Source: Botryobacter ruber (GTDB lineage Bacteria > Bacteroidota > Bacteroidia > Cytophagales > Hymenobacteraceae). From it: a DNA stretch of 64,000 nucleotides. The DNA is taken from assembly GCF_003347595.2 (NCBI RefSeq), contig NZ_QCZK02000041.1, positions 124,001 to 188,000 of the forward strand. Direction: 5' to 3'. This document shows, in pieces, positions 1 to 9,274 of the stretch. Within the stretch, counting starts at the first letter, position 1. Each line of letters starts with the position of its first letter. The translations under genes and the position numbers were made by a program. The notes beneath the pieces were generated by a model. The model did not search any database. It worked only from the letters and a program-made list of their open reading frames with translations, and had not been told where the DNA came from.

Positions 1-1
1 C

Positions 2-1372
2 ATCCTGGACAAGGACATGAAAGCGTCGGATGCTGTCAGAATTCAATATGCGGCTAAATATGCCAGCATTGCTAATTACTGGAAAAAATGGATCGGCGAG
101 AACCGTGGACTGCAAAAGGCCAACACCATAGCCCGGAAGCAGCAACTGGAGCAGCAGTTCCAGCAATGGGCGGCCACCAACGACAAACGGCAGCAGCAAT
201 ACGGTAACCTGATGGCGGATTTTGAAAAGAACTACCGCAGCCTGGATGGCATCACGATCTCGCGCGACTATATAACCGAGGCAGCCCTTGGAATTGAACT
301 AATCAAACAGGCGGCAGATTACATGAAGCTGCAGGAGCTGCTGGATAAAAAAGCGTCGGAGTCGCTGATTAACTCCACTGCCGATCAGTTGGCCGATGCT
401 GCGGCTGGGTTCTATAAAAATTACAACGCACCTACCGATAAGAAAGTGTTTGCCGCCCTGATGGCCCTGTATTATAACGACATCGATCCGAAACTGCACC
501 CGGAGGTGTTTAAAACCGTGCAACAGCAGTATAAGGGTGATTTCGAAAAATACGCGGATGCTGTCTATGGCAAGTCCTTCTTTACATCGGAGGCTGGCGT
601 AAAAGAAGCGATGGCAGCCATTAAGGCAGGCAAAACGCAGGTGCTGAAAAACGATCCGGCTTTTCAGCTGGCCAGCGGCATTGTGTCGCACTACCGCGCA
701 AACATTCTGCCCACCTACACCCAGGTAAACGACAACCTCAACCTGCTCTACCGCACCTACATGACCGGCCTGCGGGAAATGCAGCAGGATAAAAAGTTTT
801 ACCCGGATGCCAACTCCACACTGCGCGTTGCTTACGGCGAAGTAGAGCCATACGAGCCACTGGACGGCATCAAATATAAATACTACACCACCCTGGAAGG
901 CGTGATGGAAAAAGCGGCCATGGAGGGCATTGAGGATTACGTGATTCCGGCCAGGCTGAAGGAGCTGTACGAGCAGAAAGACTATGGTCCTTACGGTGTA
1001 AACGGTGAAATGCCGGTTGCCTTTATCGCTTCCAACCACACCACCGGCGGTAATTCCGGCAGCCCGGTCATTAATGCGCACGGGCAGCTGATCGGCACTA
1101 ACTTCGACCGTAACTGGGAAGGCACCATGAGCGACATTTCGTACAACCCGGACCAGGTGCGCAACATTGCCATCGATGCCCGCTACATGCTTTTCATTGT
1201 CGACAAATTTGCCGGAGCCGGTCACCTGGTGCAGGAAATGACACTGGTAACCGACGATACCTCCGGCCTGGCGCACGTAGACAGCAAACGAAAGTCATCG
1301 GAAAAAGAGGCTAAGAAAGAAAAGAAGAAGGAAAAGAAGCGTAAGCGTAAAGAAAAAGAGCCAGCCCTTTAA
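2..1372 (+). CDS. S46 family dipeptidyl peptidase, C-terminal part (DPP11-like)
   Basis: The reading frame is open at the window edge, so this is the C-terminal ~456 residues of a protein usually near 720 residues. The serine-protease signature GGNSGSPV holds the catalytic Ser (codon 1055-1057), followed by FDRNWEGTMSDI, typical of S46 periplasmic dipeptidyl peptidases that trim peptides for amino-acid use. Counting 18 residues past the catalytic Ser gives Arg (codon 1109-1111); in the Porphyromonas enzymes this position (673) is Arg in the Asp/Glu-specific DPP11 and Gly in DPP7, so acidic P1 preference is inferred. The catalytic His lies upstream of the window. Unusual: the last ~30 residues are a Lys/Arg/Glu-rich tail. 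Family call is sure; specificity is tentative. Confidence 0.93.
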   Translation: MLDKDMKASDAVRIQYAAKYASIANYWKKWIGENRGLQKANTIARKQQLEQQFQQWAATNDKRQQQYGNLMADFEKNYRSLDGITISRDYITEAALGIELIKQAADYMKLQELLDKKASESLINSTADQLADAAAGFYKNYNAPTDKKVFAALMALYYNDIDPKLHPEVFKTVQQQYKGDFEKYADAVYGKSFFTSEAGVKEAMAAIKAGKTQVLKNDPAFQLASGIVSHYRANILPTYTQVNDNLNLLYRTYMTGLREMQQDKKFYPDANSTLRVAYGEVEPYEPLDGIKYKYYTTLEGVMEKAAMEGIEDYVIPARLKELYEQKDYGPYGVNGEMPVAFIASNHTTGGNSGSPVINAHGQLIGTNFDRNWEGTMSDISYNPDQVRNIAIDARYMLFIVDKFAGAGHLVQEMTLVTDDTSGLAHVDSKRKSSEKEAKKEKKKEKKRKRKEKEPAL

Positions 1373-1390
1373 GGCTACTTCGCTTAAATA

Positions 1391-1429
1391 AAAAAAATCC
1401 CCGCCTGCACAGCACACGGGGACTTTTTT
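1391..1429. terminator. Bidirectional terminator between convergent genes
   Basis: A run of A, then TCCCCG, a short loop and CGGGGA followed by TTTTTT form a hairpin with A/T tracts on both sides. It sits between the S46 peptidase stop and the stop of the minus-strand GH28 gene, so it can serve both. Confidence 0.75.
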
Positions 1430-1443
1430 GTATAGGTAAAAGG

Positions 1444-2814
1444 TTAATTCCTGCTGGCAAAGTTGAGCAGGTTCTGGTGGATGTGGTTCTGGTCCTGAAC
1501 GGTAGCCGCCGTTACATTATCCAGCACGATGTTTTCAACGGGTAGCTCCTGCTGCCCCAGCACCCTGGAGATAAATTTCACATTGGTTGCTTCCACATTC
1601 GTCAGGAAAACATCTTTGATCGGCGTCAGCTTCCGCTCATAGGTCGGCACCAGGTCTTTCCACTGGTACAGCACGTTTGTTTCGATGCCGAGGATGCCCT
1701 GGTCTATTTTGCCGGATTTGATGTTGGTTACATAGATATTTTTCACATAGCCGCCCCGGCGCTCGTTGGTCTTGATAAACACCAGGTGGTTGAGTTTGGC
1801 GCCGTCTACCACCGTGCAGTTGTCCATAAACAGGTTCTCGATGCCGCCCGAAAGTTCGCTGCCGATGGCCAGCAACTGGTGCCCGTTCTTCACGGTGCAG
1901 TTGCGGATCACGATGTTTTTGGAAGGTGTGTTCAGGCGCCAGGCATCCTGGTTGCGGCCCGATTTTACGGCAATGGCATCGTCGCCCTGGTCGAACGTGC
2001 AGTTTTCGATGAGCATGTTCTGGCTCATTTCCGGATCCACGCCATCATTGTTGTGGCCATGGGCATACACATTCACGTTCCGGATAACCACATTGATAGA
2101 CAGGTAAGGGTGGATCACCCAGAAGGGGCTGTTCGAAATGGAAACGCCTTCGAGCAACACGTTTTCGCAGCGGTTAAACTGGATAAACTGGGGACGGAAG
2201 TTGTAGTCGTTCTGCACCATCTGGCGCTCCTCCACAGGCTTGTACTGGGCCGCCTGGTGATACAGTTTCTTCAAACCCTCCAGGTGCGCCTTCGGACGTG
2301 CATACCAGACTTTCCAGACATCCAGCTTCGCCTTCAGGGTGCCCTCTCCCGTGATGGCTACGTTTTTACACTTGAACGCATACACCAGCGGCGAGTAATT
2401 GTAGCACTCCATGCCTTCCCAGGTGGTAAAAACAGCCGGTAAATAATCTTCCGGTTTTTCAGAAAAGAGCAGAACGGCCCCTTTGTTCAGGTGCAGGTTC
2501 ACGTTGCTTTTCAGGTGAATTTTGCCCGTCAGCCACTCCCCTTCCGGAATAACCACCACGCCGCCTCCGGCTTTGTTCGCTTTGTCGATGGCCTTTGCTA
2601 TTGCTTTGCTCGTTTTATTTTTATCTCCCTGCACAGCACCAAAATCGGTAATAGGCATTTTTTTGCACTTGCTGAAATCCGGCACTTTAATGGCAGGCAT
2701 CTCAAAAGGCGCCTCGACATTCAGTTCGTTTACGGATACTTTGCTTTTATCTTTCTTAAAAGAGAATAACAGCAAAGAAAACAGGAGCAGCGGGTACAAA
2801 AATGTGGTTTTCAT
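1444..2814 (-). CDS. GH28 family glycoside hydrolase (polygalacturonase-like), exported
   Basis: 456 residues. An N-terminal hydrophobic stretch (residues ~5-18) is a signal peptide. The rest is a right-handed parallel beta-helix of the pectinase fold: DFGAVQGD near residue 57, then the GH28 catalytic signatures NNDGVD (Asp257), QGDDAIAVKSG (Asp278, Asp279), GH (His312) and a later IKT. Family members hydrolyse galacturonan-type polysaccharides; the exact substrate cannot be told from sequence. It is monocistronic, with no susC/susD pair beside it, so it is not part of a visible polysaccharide utilisation locus. Family call is strong. Confidence 0.9.
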   Translation of the reverse strand: MKTTFLYPLLLFSLLLFSFKKDKSKVSVNELNVEAPFEMPAIKVPDFSKCKKMPITDFGAVQGDKNKTSKAIAKAIDKANKAGGGVVVIPEGEWLTGKIHLKSNVNLHLNKGAVLLFSEKPEDYLPAVFTTWEGMECYNYSPLVYAFKCKNVAITGEGTLKAKLDVWKVWYARPKAHLEGLKKLYHQAAQYKPVEERQMVQNDYNFRPQFIQFNRCENVLLEGVSISNSPFWVIHPYLSINVVIRNVNVYAHGHNNDGVDPEMSQNMLIENCTFDQGDDAIAVKSGRNQDAWRLNTPSKNIVIRNCTVKNGHQLLAIGSELSGGIENLFMDNCTVVDGAKLNHLVFIKTNERRGGYVKNIYVTNIKSGKIDQGILGIETNVLYQWKDLVPTYERKLTPIKDVFLTNVEATNVKFISRVLGQQELPVENIVLDNVTAATVQDQNHIHQNLLNFASRN

Positions 2815-3244
2815 AAATCAGATAAACAGAATATTATAAGTTCATAGATGAAACTATTCCTGCGAACCTCCCAAAGCGGGGGTATGGCCGGAAATTCAGG
2901 ATCGAAGATAAAGCCTCCTGGCGAAGGAACTATCCTGCTCCAACAGGTTGTGCCGTTTTTTTCTCAGCCTGCCGGAGGAGCGGCTAAGGCAATGGTGGCT
3001 GGCGCAGAAGATCATGTTGGTTTGGTGGTTTTGTAATTTTTAATTCTCCCTATATAGCAGAATGGTATTATTCTTGCTTCATTCATTTCCGGTCTATTGG
3101 AAAAAATAGCTGCTGACCTGCAGCTTTACAACTGGTGGAAAGCAGGTATATTATTTTTGTCCTGAAAAGCCCCGGCACCTCTGCGTTACAAAAGAGAGAA
3201 TGTTATATTTGTTGACCTAACGAAAAATATCTTACCTATCTTAT
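2815..3244. other. Divergent intergenic region, 430 bp
   Basis: No convincing gene; a 62-codon frame here has no recognisable domain and runs through a copy of the 28-bp dispersed repeat. A TATATTTG matching the Bacteroidetes -7 element lies at 3204-3211, 33 bases before the OmpA-type gene, without a good -33 partner. Confidence 0.5.
2977..3007 (+). repeat. 28-bp dispersed repeat, copy 1 (diverged)
   Basis: GGAGCGG, spacer, GGCAATGGTGGCTGGCGCAG. The most diverged member of the family; it lies between divergent genes. Confidence 0.55.
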
Positions 3245-4120
3245 ATGAAGAAATATGTATTCCGTGCGTCCCTGTACCTGCTCGCAGGCACGCTTACCCT
3301 ATCTTCTTGCGTAGTATCCAAGAAAAAGTACGAAGACCTGCTGGCGCGTAAAAATGCGCTCGAAGCTGAAAAGGCAACGCTGACCAAACAAAAAACAACG
3401 CTGGAACAGGACAAGTCATCGCTGGAGAAAGAGCGGGAGAACCTGCAGCAGGAAATCGCATCGCTGGCAGCGCAGAAAGCCGAATACGAGCGCAACCTGG
3501 CCAAGGCGCTGAAAGAAGGAAAAGCCCTGGGCGAAAACCTGAACATGTCCAAAACGCAGATCGACCGCCTGAACGCCGACCTGAAAGCCCGTGAACAGCG
3601 CCTGGCGGAACTGCAGCGCATTCTTGATGAAAAGGACCGTGCCGTAAACGCCCTGCGCAGCAAAGTGAGCAACGCCCTGTTAGGCTTCAACGACAAAGAC
3701 CTCTCGATCAACGTCCGCAACGGGAAAGTGTATGTATCGCTGGCAGAGCAGCTGCTCTTTAAATCCGGCTCCACCAAAGTAGACCCGAAAGGCGTGGAAG
3801 CACTGGGTAAACTGGCCAGCGTACTCAAAGAACAGCAGGATGTAAATGTGCTGGTAGAAGGCCATACCGATGATGTGCCGTTGCGACCAATGACCAATAT
3901 GCAGGACAACTGGGATCTGAGCGTACTGCGCGCCACCGAGATCACCCGCATCCTGACCAATGCCGGTGTCGATCCGAAGCGTGTAACGCCATCCGGGCGT
4001 TCTTTATACGTGCCGCTGGACGATTCCAAAACCAAGGAAGCACGCCAGATGAACCGCCGCACCGAAATCATCCTGACACCAAAACTCGACGAGCTGTTCC
4101 AGATCCTGGAGACTACCTGA
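3245..4120 (+). CDS. OmpA family lipoprotein
   Basis: 291 residues. A lipoprotein signal ends in LSSC (Cys22). Residues ~27-140 are a charged heptad-rich coiled coil (KNALEAEKATLTKQK onward). The C-terminal ~130 residues are an OmpA/MotB-type peptidoglycan-binding domain with VEGHTDDVPL, then NWDLSVLRATEITRIL, and NRRTEI near the end. Known OmpA-domain lipoproteins tether the outer membrane to the cell wall, and that role is inferred here. It is monocistronic, with its own terminator. The long coiled coil could span the periplasm. Confidence 0.92.
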   Translation: MKKYVFRASLYLLAGTLTLSSCVVSKKKYEDLLARKNALEAEKATLTKQKTTLEQDKSSLEKERENLQQEIASLAAQKAEYERNLAKALKEGKALGENLNMSKTQIDRLNADLKAREQRLAELQRILDEKDRAVNALRSKVSNALLGFNDKDLSINVRNGKVYVSLAEQLLFKSGSTKVDPKGVEALGKLASVLKEQQDVNVLVEGHTDDVPLRPMTNMQDNWDLSVLRATEITRILTNAGVDPKRVTPSGRSLYVPLDDSKTKEARQMNRRTEIILTPKLDELFQILETT

Positions 4121-4140
4121 TCTGTAGTACACGGCCATTA

Positions 4141-4187
4141 AACCAAAACTGCCTGCTTCCGATAATGGAGGCAGGCAGTTTTGGTTT
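4141..4187 (+). terminator. Strong terminator after the OmpA-type gene
   Basis: AACCAAAACTGCCTGC and its exact reverse complement flank a short loop, 20 bases past the stop codon. A/T-rich arms make it work in both directions. Confidence 0.85.
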
Positions 4188-4257
4188 CTGATGTTACGCA
4201 TATATACAATAGCAGGAAAAGTCCCGCTTAGAATCTAATCCTGTAGGGGAAAATTGT

Positions 4258-4285
4258 CTGCTCCTGCCACCACAGCCTCTGCTCC
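4258..4285 (-). repeat. 28-bp dispersed repeat, copy 2
   Basis: A close match to consensus: CTGCTCC, TGCCACCACAGCCT, CTGCTCC on the plus strand. It lies between two convergent genes. Confidence 0.85.
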
Positions 4286-4296
4286 TTAATCTTTTA

Positions 4297-4908
4297 TTAC
4301 TCCGGCAGTTCTTCACTTCCCGCCGGCTTCGCTGCAGCTAAGGGCAATACTTTTCTGAGGATCGGCAGCATAAGGTAGTACAACAGCAAAGCAACCGGGA
4401 CAGCTACCACAGCCCAGGCAGCCACAGCCACTAAATTAGCCAGCCAAAGTTTTTCCAGGGCCTCCAGCCAGTCGGCCCTGAACATCGCCATTATTTCGTC
4501 TAAGGTAAACCGGATCGTTTCCAGGCCAAACATAAATACACCTGCTTTGATGAAAGGAATAAAGAAGAGCAGCTGCAGGGGCTGCACCAGGTAGCTAACC
4601 AGCACGGTAGCCGCAATATTGAGCCTGAACCTGGCTGCCACGGCAGTTCCCAGCACCGTTGTGGTACCAAAAGCCGGAATAATGCCGATAACGGTGCCCA
4701 ACGCCAGCGTAACCGACAGCTTCTGGGGTGTCATGCCCTGTTTGAGCAGGTTCAGGATCGGGTTAATGATTCTGCGTTTAAAAAAACCGGTAAGAATGGT
4801 CGCTGACAAAGCTTTCGAAATTGAAAAGTAAATTAATAAAACACCCGCTGCAGGTAGTAATAATAAGACACGTGTTTTGTGAAATTCGTTGCAGCAGCAC
4901 CTAAACAA
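4297..4908 (-). CDS. DUF2062 domain membrane protein
   Basis: Up to 203 residues. The central part, from MTPQKLSVTLALGTVIGIIPAFGTTT, is the DUF2062 signature, with three or four hydrophobic segments and a polar C-terminus. The function of the family is unknown; members are small integral membrane proteins often found near glycosyltransferases, but none is nearby here. The first ~40 residues (MFRCCCNEFHKT...) look unlike the family, so the true start is probably internal, possibly near 4790-4800. No partner gene is evident. Confidence 0.8.
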   Translation of the reverse strand: MFRCCCNEFHKTRVLLLLPAAGVLLIYFSISKALSATILTGFFKRRIINPILNLLKQGMTPQKLSVTLALGTVIGIIPAFGTTTVLGTAVAARFRLNIAATVLVSYLVQPLQLLFFIPFIKAGVFMFGLETIRFTLDEIMAMFRADWLEALEKLWLANLVAVAAWAVVAVPVALLLYYLMLPILRKVLPLAAAKPAGSEELPE

Positions 4909-5251
4909 TTTCAGGCAAAATCAGCCCCCGATTATTTCCTTTTGTTTATACCGGTTACGCCAAAAAGTAACCTGCTGCCGCGGCACTCCCGGCACCTTAC
5001 TTTTCCCACAGCTACAGCACCCCCAACTGCCCGCATCCGCTGGACCGGCTGCAAACAATTTTACGCAGATAAACGAGACAAGGCCGATCTATTTTACCAC
5101 AATCACCTTATTTTCAATCATATAACCTCCATAAAACCAATATCACACTTGCTCCCGGACGTGAAGAAAAATAAATATAAAATATTTATTACAGGCAGCT
5201 AAACCACGAACAGTATCGCCAGTCTAAAAGCCAAATTGCTAATCGCCAGTC
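4909..5251. other. Divergent intergenic region, 343 bp
   Basis: AT-rich toward its right end. Two overlapping frames of 78-107 codons have no domain, signal peptide or coding-like composition. No repeat copy or clear promoter was identified. Confidence 0.4.
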
Positions 5252-8200
5252 ATGAAAAAATTATTACTCCTCCTGTTCTTTTTTGCCGGCATCACATCTG
5301 TTGTGCAGGCGCAGGGCTATTCGGTAAGTGGCACGGTACACGGTGCCTCTACAAAAGAAACATTACCGGGAGCCAGCGTGCTGCTCATCCGGTTGCCCGA
5401 TTCCGTTAAAACGGCTACCACCACCGACAAAGACGGAGGCTTTCGTTTCGCTCCTGTGAAGGCCGGGCAGTATTCGGTGCAGGTAAATTTTATCGGCCAC
5501 AAACGCCTGGCGAAAGCAGTGCAGGTACAGAACGGGCCGGTACAGCTGGGCCAGCTGTTGCTGGAGGAGGCTTCTACCACCATGAAAGAAGTAGAAGTGG
5601 TGGGGCAGATACCGCTGGGGACGCAAAAAGGCGATACAACCGTGTTTAATGCGGCTGCTTTTAAAGTAGCCGACGATGCCAGTGCCGAAGACCTGGTTAC
5701 CAAGCTTCCGGGTGTTACGGTAGTGGATGGCAAAATTCAGACGCAGGGCGAAGAGGTACGGCAGGTGCTGGTAGACGGCAAGCGCTTTTTCGGTGAAGAT
5801 GCCAACACGGCCCTCCGAAACCTTCCGGCTGAGGTAATTGAGAACATCGAGATATTTGACAAGAAAAGCGACCAGGCCGAGTTCAGCGGCTTCGACGACG
5901 GCAACCGCGCCAAAACCATCAACGTGGTCACCAAAAAGAACCGCCGCAAAGGGCAGTTTGGTAAGGTTTCGGTGGGTGTGGGTCCGGATGAGAAGCAGCT
6001 TATTGGTTCCGATTCAAAATACATGGCCGGAGCGAGCGTGAACATTTTTAATGGCGACAGGCGCTTTACCGTTACCGGTATCAGTAACAACATCAACATG
6101 CAGGATTTCTCGGTAGGCGAAGCGCCGGGCGGCGGCATGCGCGGCCGCAGAGGCGGTGGCGGTGGCGGCAATGGCGGCGGCACCAACGGCATTTCCAATA
6201 CAAAAAACTTCGGGCTGAATTACAACGATATCTGGGGTAAGAAGATAGAGGTTAACGGTAATTATAACTACAGCAATGTGTTTAATGAAAATGACAGGTC
6301 ACAGTTCCGTGATTATTTCCGTTCAAAATGGAATAACCAGCAGACTTCCAGCAATAGTTTCAACAATAGCAGAAACGAAAGTCACCAGTTTAATTTCCGG
6401 CTTGAGTATAATATAAATGAAAAAAACAGATTACTCATTTCGCCCAGGTTGTCGGTACAAAACGGCAGGTCATTCTCTAACACAGAAGGATGGTCGATCT
6501 ATGATGGAAACCCCGATGATGAAATTTACGAAGTAGTTGAGCTGAACAGGACGAATATTGACAGAAACACCTCCGACAGCTATAATTATAATTTTAGCAA
6601 CAACATTAACTTTAGCCACCGCTTCGCAAAACCTGGACGTACCTTTTCTGCCGGTTTAAATACCAGTACGTCCGTAAGCGATGCCAGCACCTTACGGGTT
6701 ACCAACATTGAAAACTTTATTGAACCTGACAAAAATGTTGATTTAAATCAGCTCATAAAAACCGATAGGGATAACTTTAGCTGGCGCGGCAATGTTGCCC
6801 TGGCAGAAAGAGTTGGCGAGAAAGCACGTTTGCAGGCAGAATACAGTATCAGCAACAGGTTCGATAATTCTGACCGGCTGGCCTACGACTGGACGGGAAC
6901 AGGAGCAAACGAAGAACAGGTGTACGATAACCTGAATGTACGCTTAAGCAACTCTTCCGAAAGCGAATACCTGACGCAACAGGCCAAAACCAGCTACCAG
7001 TACAACTCAGAAAAACTACGCTTCCAACTGGAAACACAATACCAGATGGCAAATCTTCAGAACCAGCGTGAGTATCCGTCTGGTTACCAGACGGACCAAA
7101 CCTTCCATAATGTGCTTCCCTTTGCACAGTTGGAATATAAGTTTTCACGTACTAAGAACCTGCAATTCGACTTCCGAACCAGCACCGATGCCCCATCTAT
7201 CAACCAGTTACAGGAGGTAGTTGACAATACCAGTCCCCTCAGGTTCAGCACCGGAAATGCAGACCTGGTACAGGCATACCAGAACTCAGTTAACCTGCGC
7301 TACCGCTCGTTTAACACCGAAACAAACCGGGTTGTCACCTTCTTCGTGACAGCAAACAAAACAGACAACTACATCACCAATAGTACGACTGAGGAAAATC
7401 TGGAGCAAGAGCCTTTACTCGCTGGTATGGAAATTCTTCCCGGAGCCCGCTTAATCAAACCTGTTAACCTGAACGGTAACTGGAGCGCCCGGTCTTTCTT
7501 CAGCTACGGGCAGCCGCTGGGCTTTATTAAATCAAACGTTAACCTGACAGGCTCCGTTGGTTACAACAGAACACCTGGCCTGTTCAACAATGCCCAGTTC
7601 TTTACAAACACAACCAACTACAGACTAGGAGCCTCACTCAGCAGCAATATCAGCCAGAACGTAGATTTTAGCCTCTCGACCAGCTCGAGCTACAACGTTG
7701 TTACGAGCACCCGCCAGGAAACGCAGAACAACAACTTCTTTAACCAGTCAACACAGTTACGGGCCAGCCTTCGTTTCTGGAAAGGCCTGGTGTACCGCAC
7801 TGAACTCAGCCATCAGTTGAACTCAGGTTTGTCGAGCGGCTTTAACACCAACTACACGCTCCTGAACATGAGCATGAGCAAGAAGGTACTTAAAAATCAG
7901 CGGGGCGAAGTAAGCTTTAGTGTAAATGACCTGCTGAAGCAGAATGTCAGTATCCAACGAACTATTTCTGATTCTTATGTACAGGATACCCGGTCCGAGG
8001 TACTGCAACGCTTCTTCATGCTGACCTTCTCCTACAACATCCGCAACTTCCCGGGCGGTGCTCCCGGCGGCAGAGGCAGTGGTGAGAGAGGCAGTGGCGA
8101 GAGAGGCTCCGGAGAAAGAGGCAACTACCGCCAGGGTGGTTACGAACGCCAGGGAGGCTTCGGCGGACAAGGCGGTGGTGGCCGCTACAGAGATCAGTAA
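5252..8200 (+). CDS. Outer membrane beta-barrel protein with carboxypeptidase-regulatory and plug-like domains
   Basis: 982 residues. Signal peptide ends VVQAQ (~residue 20). Residues ~24-112 form a carboxypeptidase-regulatory-like beta sandwich (GYSVSGTVHGASTKETLPGASV). A TonB-plug-like segment follows (AEDLVTKLPGVTVVDGKIQ, VLVDGKRFFGEDA), and the remainder is a beta barrel of the OMP_b-brl_3 type. A Gly-rich insert sits near residues 288-310, and the tail is Gly/Arg-rich with three RGSGE repeats. Likely an outer-membrane transporter or assembly barrel; the substrate is unknown, and no SusD partner is adjacent. DNA from about 6240 to 6800 is visibly more AT-rich than the flanking coding sequence. 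Confidence 0.88.
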   Translation: MKKLLLLLFFFAGITSVVQAQGYSVSGTVHGASTKETLPGASVLLIRLPDSVKTATTTDKDGGFRFAPVKAGQYSVQVNFIGHKRLAKAVQVQNGPVQLGQLLLEEASTTMKEVEVVGQIPLGTQKGDTTVFNAAAFKVADDASAEDLVTKLPGVTVVDGKIQTQGEEVRQVLVDGKRFFGEDANTALRNLPAEVIENIEIFDKKSDQAEFSGFDDGNRAKTINVVTKKNRRKGQFGKVSVGVGPDEKQLIGSDSKYMAGASVNIFNGDRRFTVTGISNNINMQDFSVGEAPGGGMRGRRGGGGGGNGGGTNGISNTKNFGLNYNDIWGKKIEVNGNYNYSNVFNENDRSQFRDYFRSKWNNQQTSSNSFNNSRNESHQFNFRLEYNINEKNRLLISPRLSVQNGRSFSNTEGWSIYDGNPDDEIYEVVELNRTNIDRNTSDSYNYNFSNNINFSHRFAKPGRTFSAGLNTSTSVSDASTLRVTNIENFIEPDKNVDLNQLIKTDRDNFSWRGNVALAERVGEKARLQAEYSISNRFDNSDRLAYDWTGTGANEEQVYDNLNVRLSNSSESEYLTQQAKTSYQYNSEKLRFQLETQYQMANLQNQREYPSGYQTDQTFHNVLPFAQLEYKFSRTKNLQFDFRTSTDAPSINQLQEVVDNTSPLRFSTGNADLVQAYQNSVNLRYRSFNTETNRVVTFFVTANKTDNYITNSTTEENLEQEPLLAGMEILPGARLIKPVNLNGNWSARSFFSYGQPLGFIKSNVNLTGSVGYNRTPGLFNNAQFFTNTTNYRLGASLSSNISQNVDFSLSTSSSYNVVTSTRQETQNNNFFNQSTQLRASLRFWKGLVYRTELSHQLNSGLSSGFNTNYTLLNMSMSKKVLKNQRGEVSFSVNDLLKQNVSIQRTISDSYVQDTRSEVLQRFFMLTFSYNIRNFPGGAPGGRGSGERGSGERGSGERGNYRQGGYERQGGFGGQGGGGRYRDQ
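8072..8116 (+). repeat. Three 15-bp tandem repeats encoding RGSGE
   Basis: Three in-frame copies of a 15-bp unit, each reading Arg-Gly-Ser-Gly-Glu, inside the 3' end of the barrel gene. In-frame unit length means copy-number change would alter the tail without frameshift. Confidence 0.85.
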
Positions 8201-8223
8201 AAAGAAACATGTGTTGTTTTTAG

Positions 8224-8262
8224 TAACAAGCGGGGCTGCCAACTGGTAGCCCTTCTTGTTTT
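8224..8262 (+). terminator. Terminator after the barrel gene
   Basis: AACAAG/CTTGTT outer arms and GGGCTGCC/GGTAGCCC inner arms form a hairpin followed by TTTTAG, 24 bases past the stop codon. Confidence 0.75.
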
Positions 8263-8330
8263 AGTCCTAAGCTTCAACAATTGGCAAACAATCTGTACCT
8301 TTATCCTTACACAACCTGAAACAAGCCCCC

Positions 8331-9158
8331 ATGAATAGGTATTTATACAAGCTACTCCTTCTTTTGCCCCTGCTCTGCAATCTGGCATGCCGGCAGGAAA
8401 ACCGGGACCCTTTCCGGGAGCGGCACCAGCCCCAGGAACAGGAAATTCCAGCCGATACACCTGTTGCACAAGCCCCGGCAGCTCCCCCGGAAACGCCCCA
8501 GACAACTGAAGAAAGAAAACCCTCCACAACGGCAGGCGACAAAGTGGTAGCCGTGAAAGACGGCGATACCATGGAACTGCTGCGCAACGGGCAATCCGTT
8601 ACGGTCAGGCTGTACGGCATCGACAGCCCGGAGAAAAACCAGGACTACGGCCAGCGGGCCAAGCAGTTTGCCTCCGACCTGGCTTTTGGCAAATACGTAA
8701 GACTCATCGTGCACAACACCGACCGCTTTGGCCGTACCGTTGGAACCATTATCCTGCCCGACGGGCGCAGCCTGAACGAAGAAATGGTGCGCAATGGCTT
8801 TGCCTGGCATTACAAGGCCTATTCCAAAGATAAGAACCTGGAGAACCTCGAAGCCGATGCGCGCCGTTTCAAACGCGGCCTCTGGAACGACCCCAACCCC
8901 ACCCCACCCTGGGACTTCCGGAAAGAGAAGCGGAGCAGCAGCAGTTCCGAAAACGTTACTGCACCTGCCACCACAGCCTTACCTGCCGGCGCAACCAAAC
9001 GCACTGTGTACATCTGCGACAGCAAAGGTTCTGCTGTGTACCATGTTACTTCCACCTGCTCGGTGCTCAAGCGTTGCAAAGCCGAAGTGCTGACCGTAAC
9101 AGAGGAAAAAGCCATCCGGGAGTATGGCAGAAGACTCGACAAAACCTGCGATTCGTAA
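8331..9158 (+). CDS. Thermonuclease (SNase-like) lipoprotein with Cys-rich C-terminal module
   Basis: 275 residues. Lipobox LAC (Cys20) predicts a lipid-anchored envelope protein. A Pro/Gln/Glu linker is followed by a staphylococcal-nuclease domain (~residues 70-190) with the three catalytic residues in place: Arg93 and Glu101 in VRLYGIDSPE, and Arg135 in DRFGRTV. Members cleave DNA and RNA to 3'-phosphates, using Ca2+. Residues ~226-273 (VYICD, VYHV, C, LKRC, GR, C) form a separate small Cys-containing module that reappears in the next gene. The pair probably acts in extracytoplasmic nucleic acid breakdown; the role of the module is unknown. Confidence 0.92.
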   Translation: MNRYLYKLLLLLPLLCNLACRQENRDPFRERHQPQEQEIPADTPVAQAPAAPPETPQTTEERKPSTTAGDKVVAVKDGDTMELLRNGQSVTVRLYGIDSPEKNQDYGQRAKQFASDLAFGKYVRLIVHNTDRFGRTVGTIILPDGRSLNEEMVRNGFAWHYKAYSKDKNLENLEADARRFKRGLWNDPNPTPPWDFRKEKRSSSSSENVTAPATTALPAGATKRTVYICDSKGSAVYHVTSTCSVLKRCKAEVLTVTEEKAIREYGRRLDKTCDS

Positions 9159-9274
9159 ATTACAGGACACTTCTTTTCATTACGGCAGGAATACAGTAGG
9201 TGCCTGGTCAGATATTTGGTATTTTTGCTTTAATTGCAAAGACTTTAACCACAATCAAACCCTTTAATAATTTC

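Noticed and set aside
299..1276. 325-codon frame opposite the S46 peptidase
   Set aside because: Antisense of a conserved catalytic domain; composition is unlike real proteins in the window.
2848..3036. 62-codon frame upstream of the OmpA-type gene
   Set aside because: No domain; it runs through a copy of the dispersed repeat.
4879..5202. 107-codon frame before the large barrel gene
   Set aside because: No domain, signal or coding-like composition; the region is AT-rich intergenic DNA.
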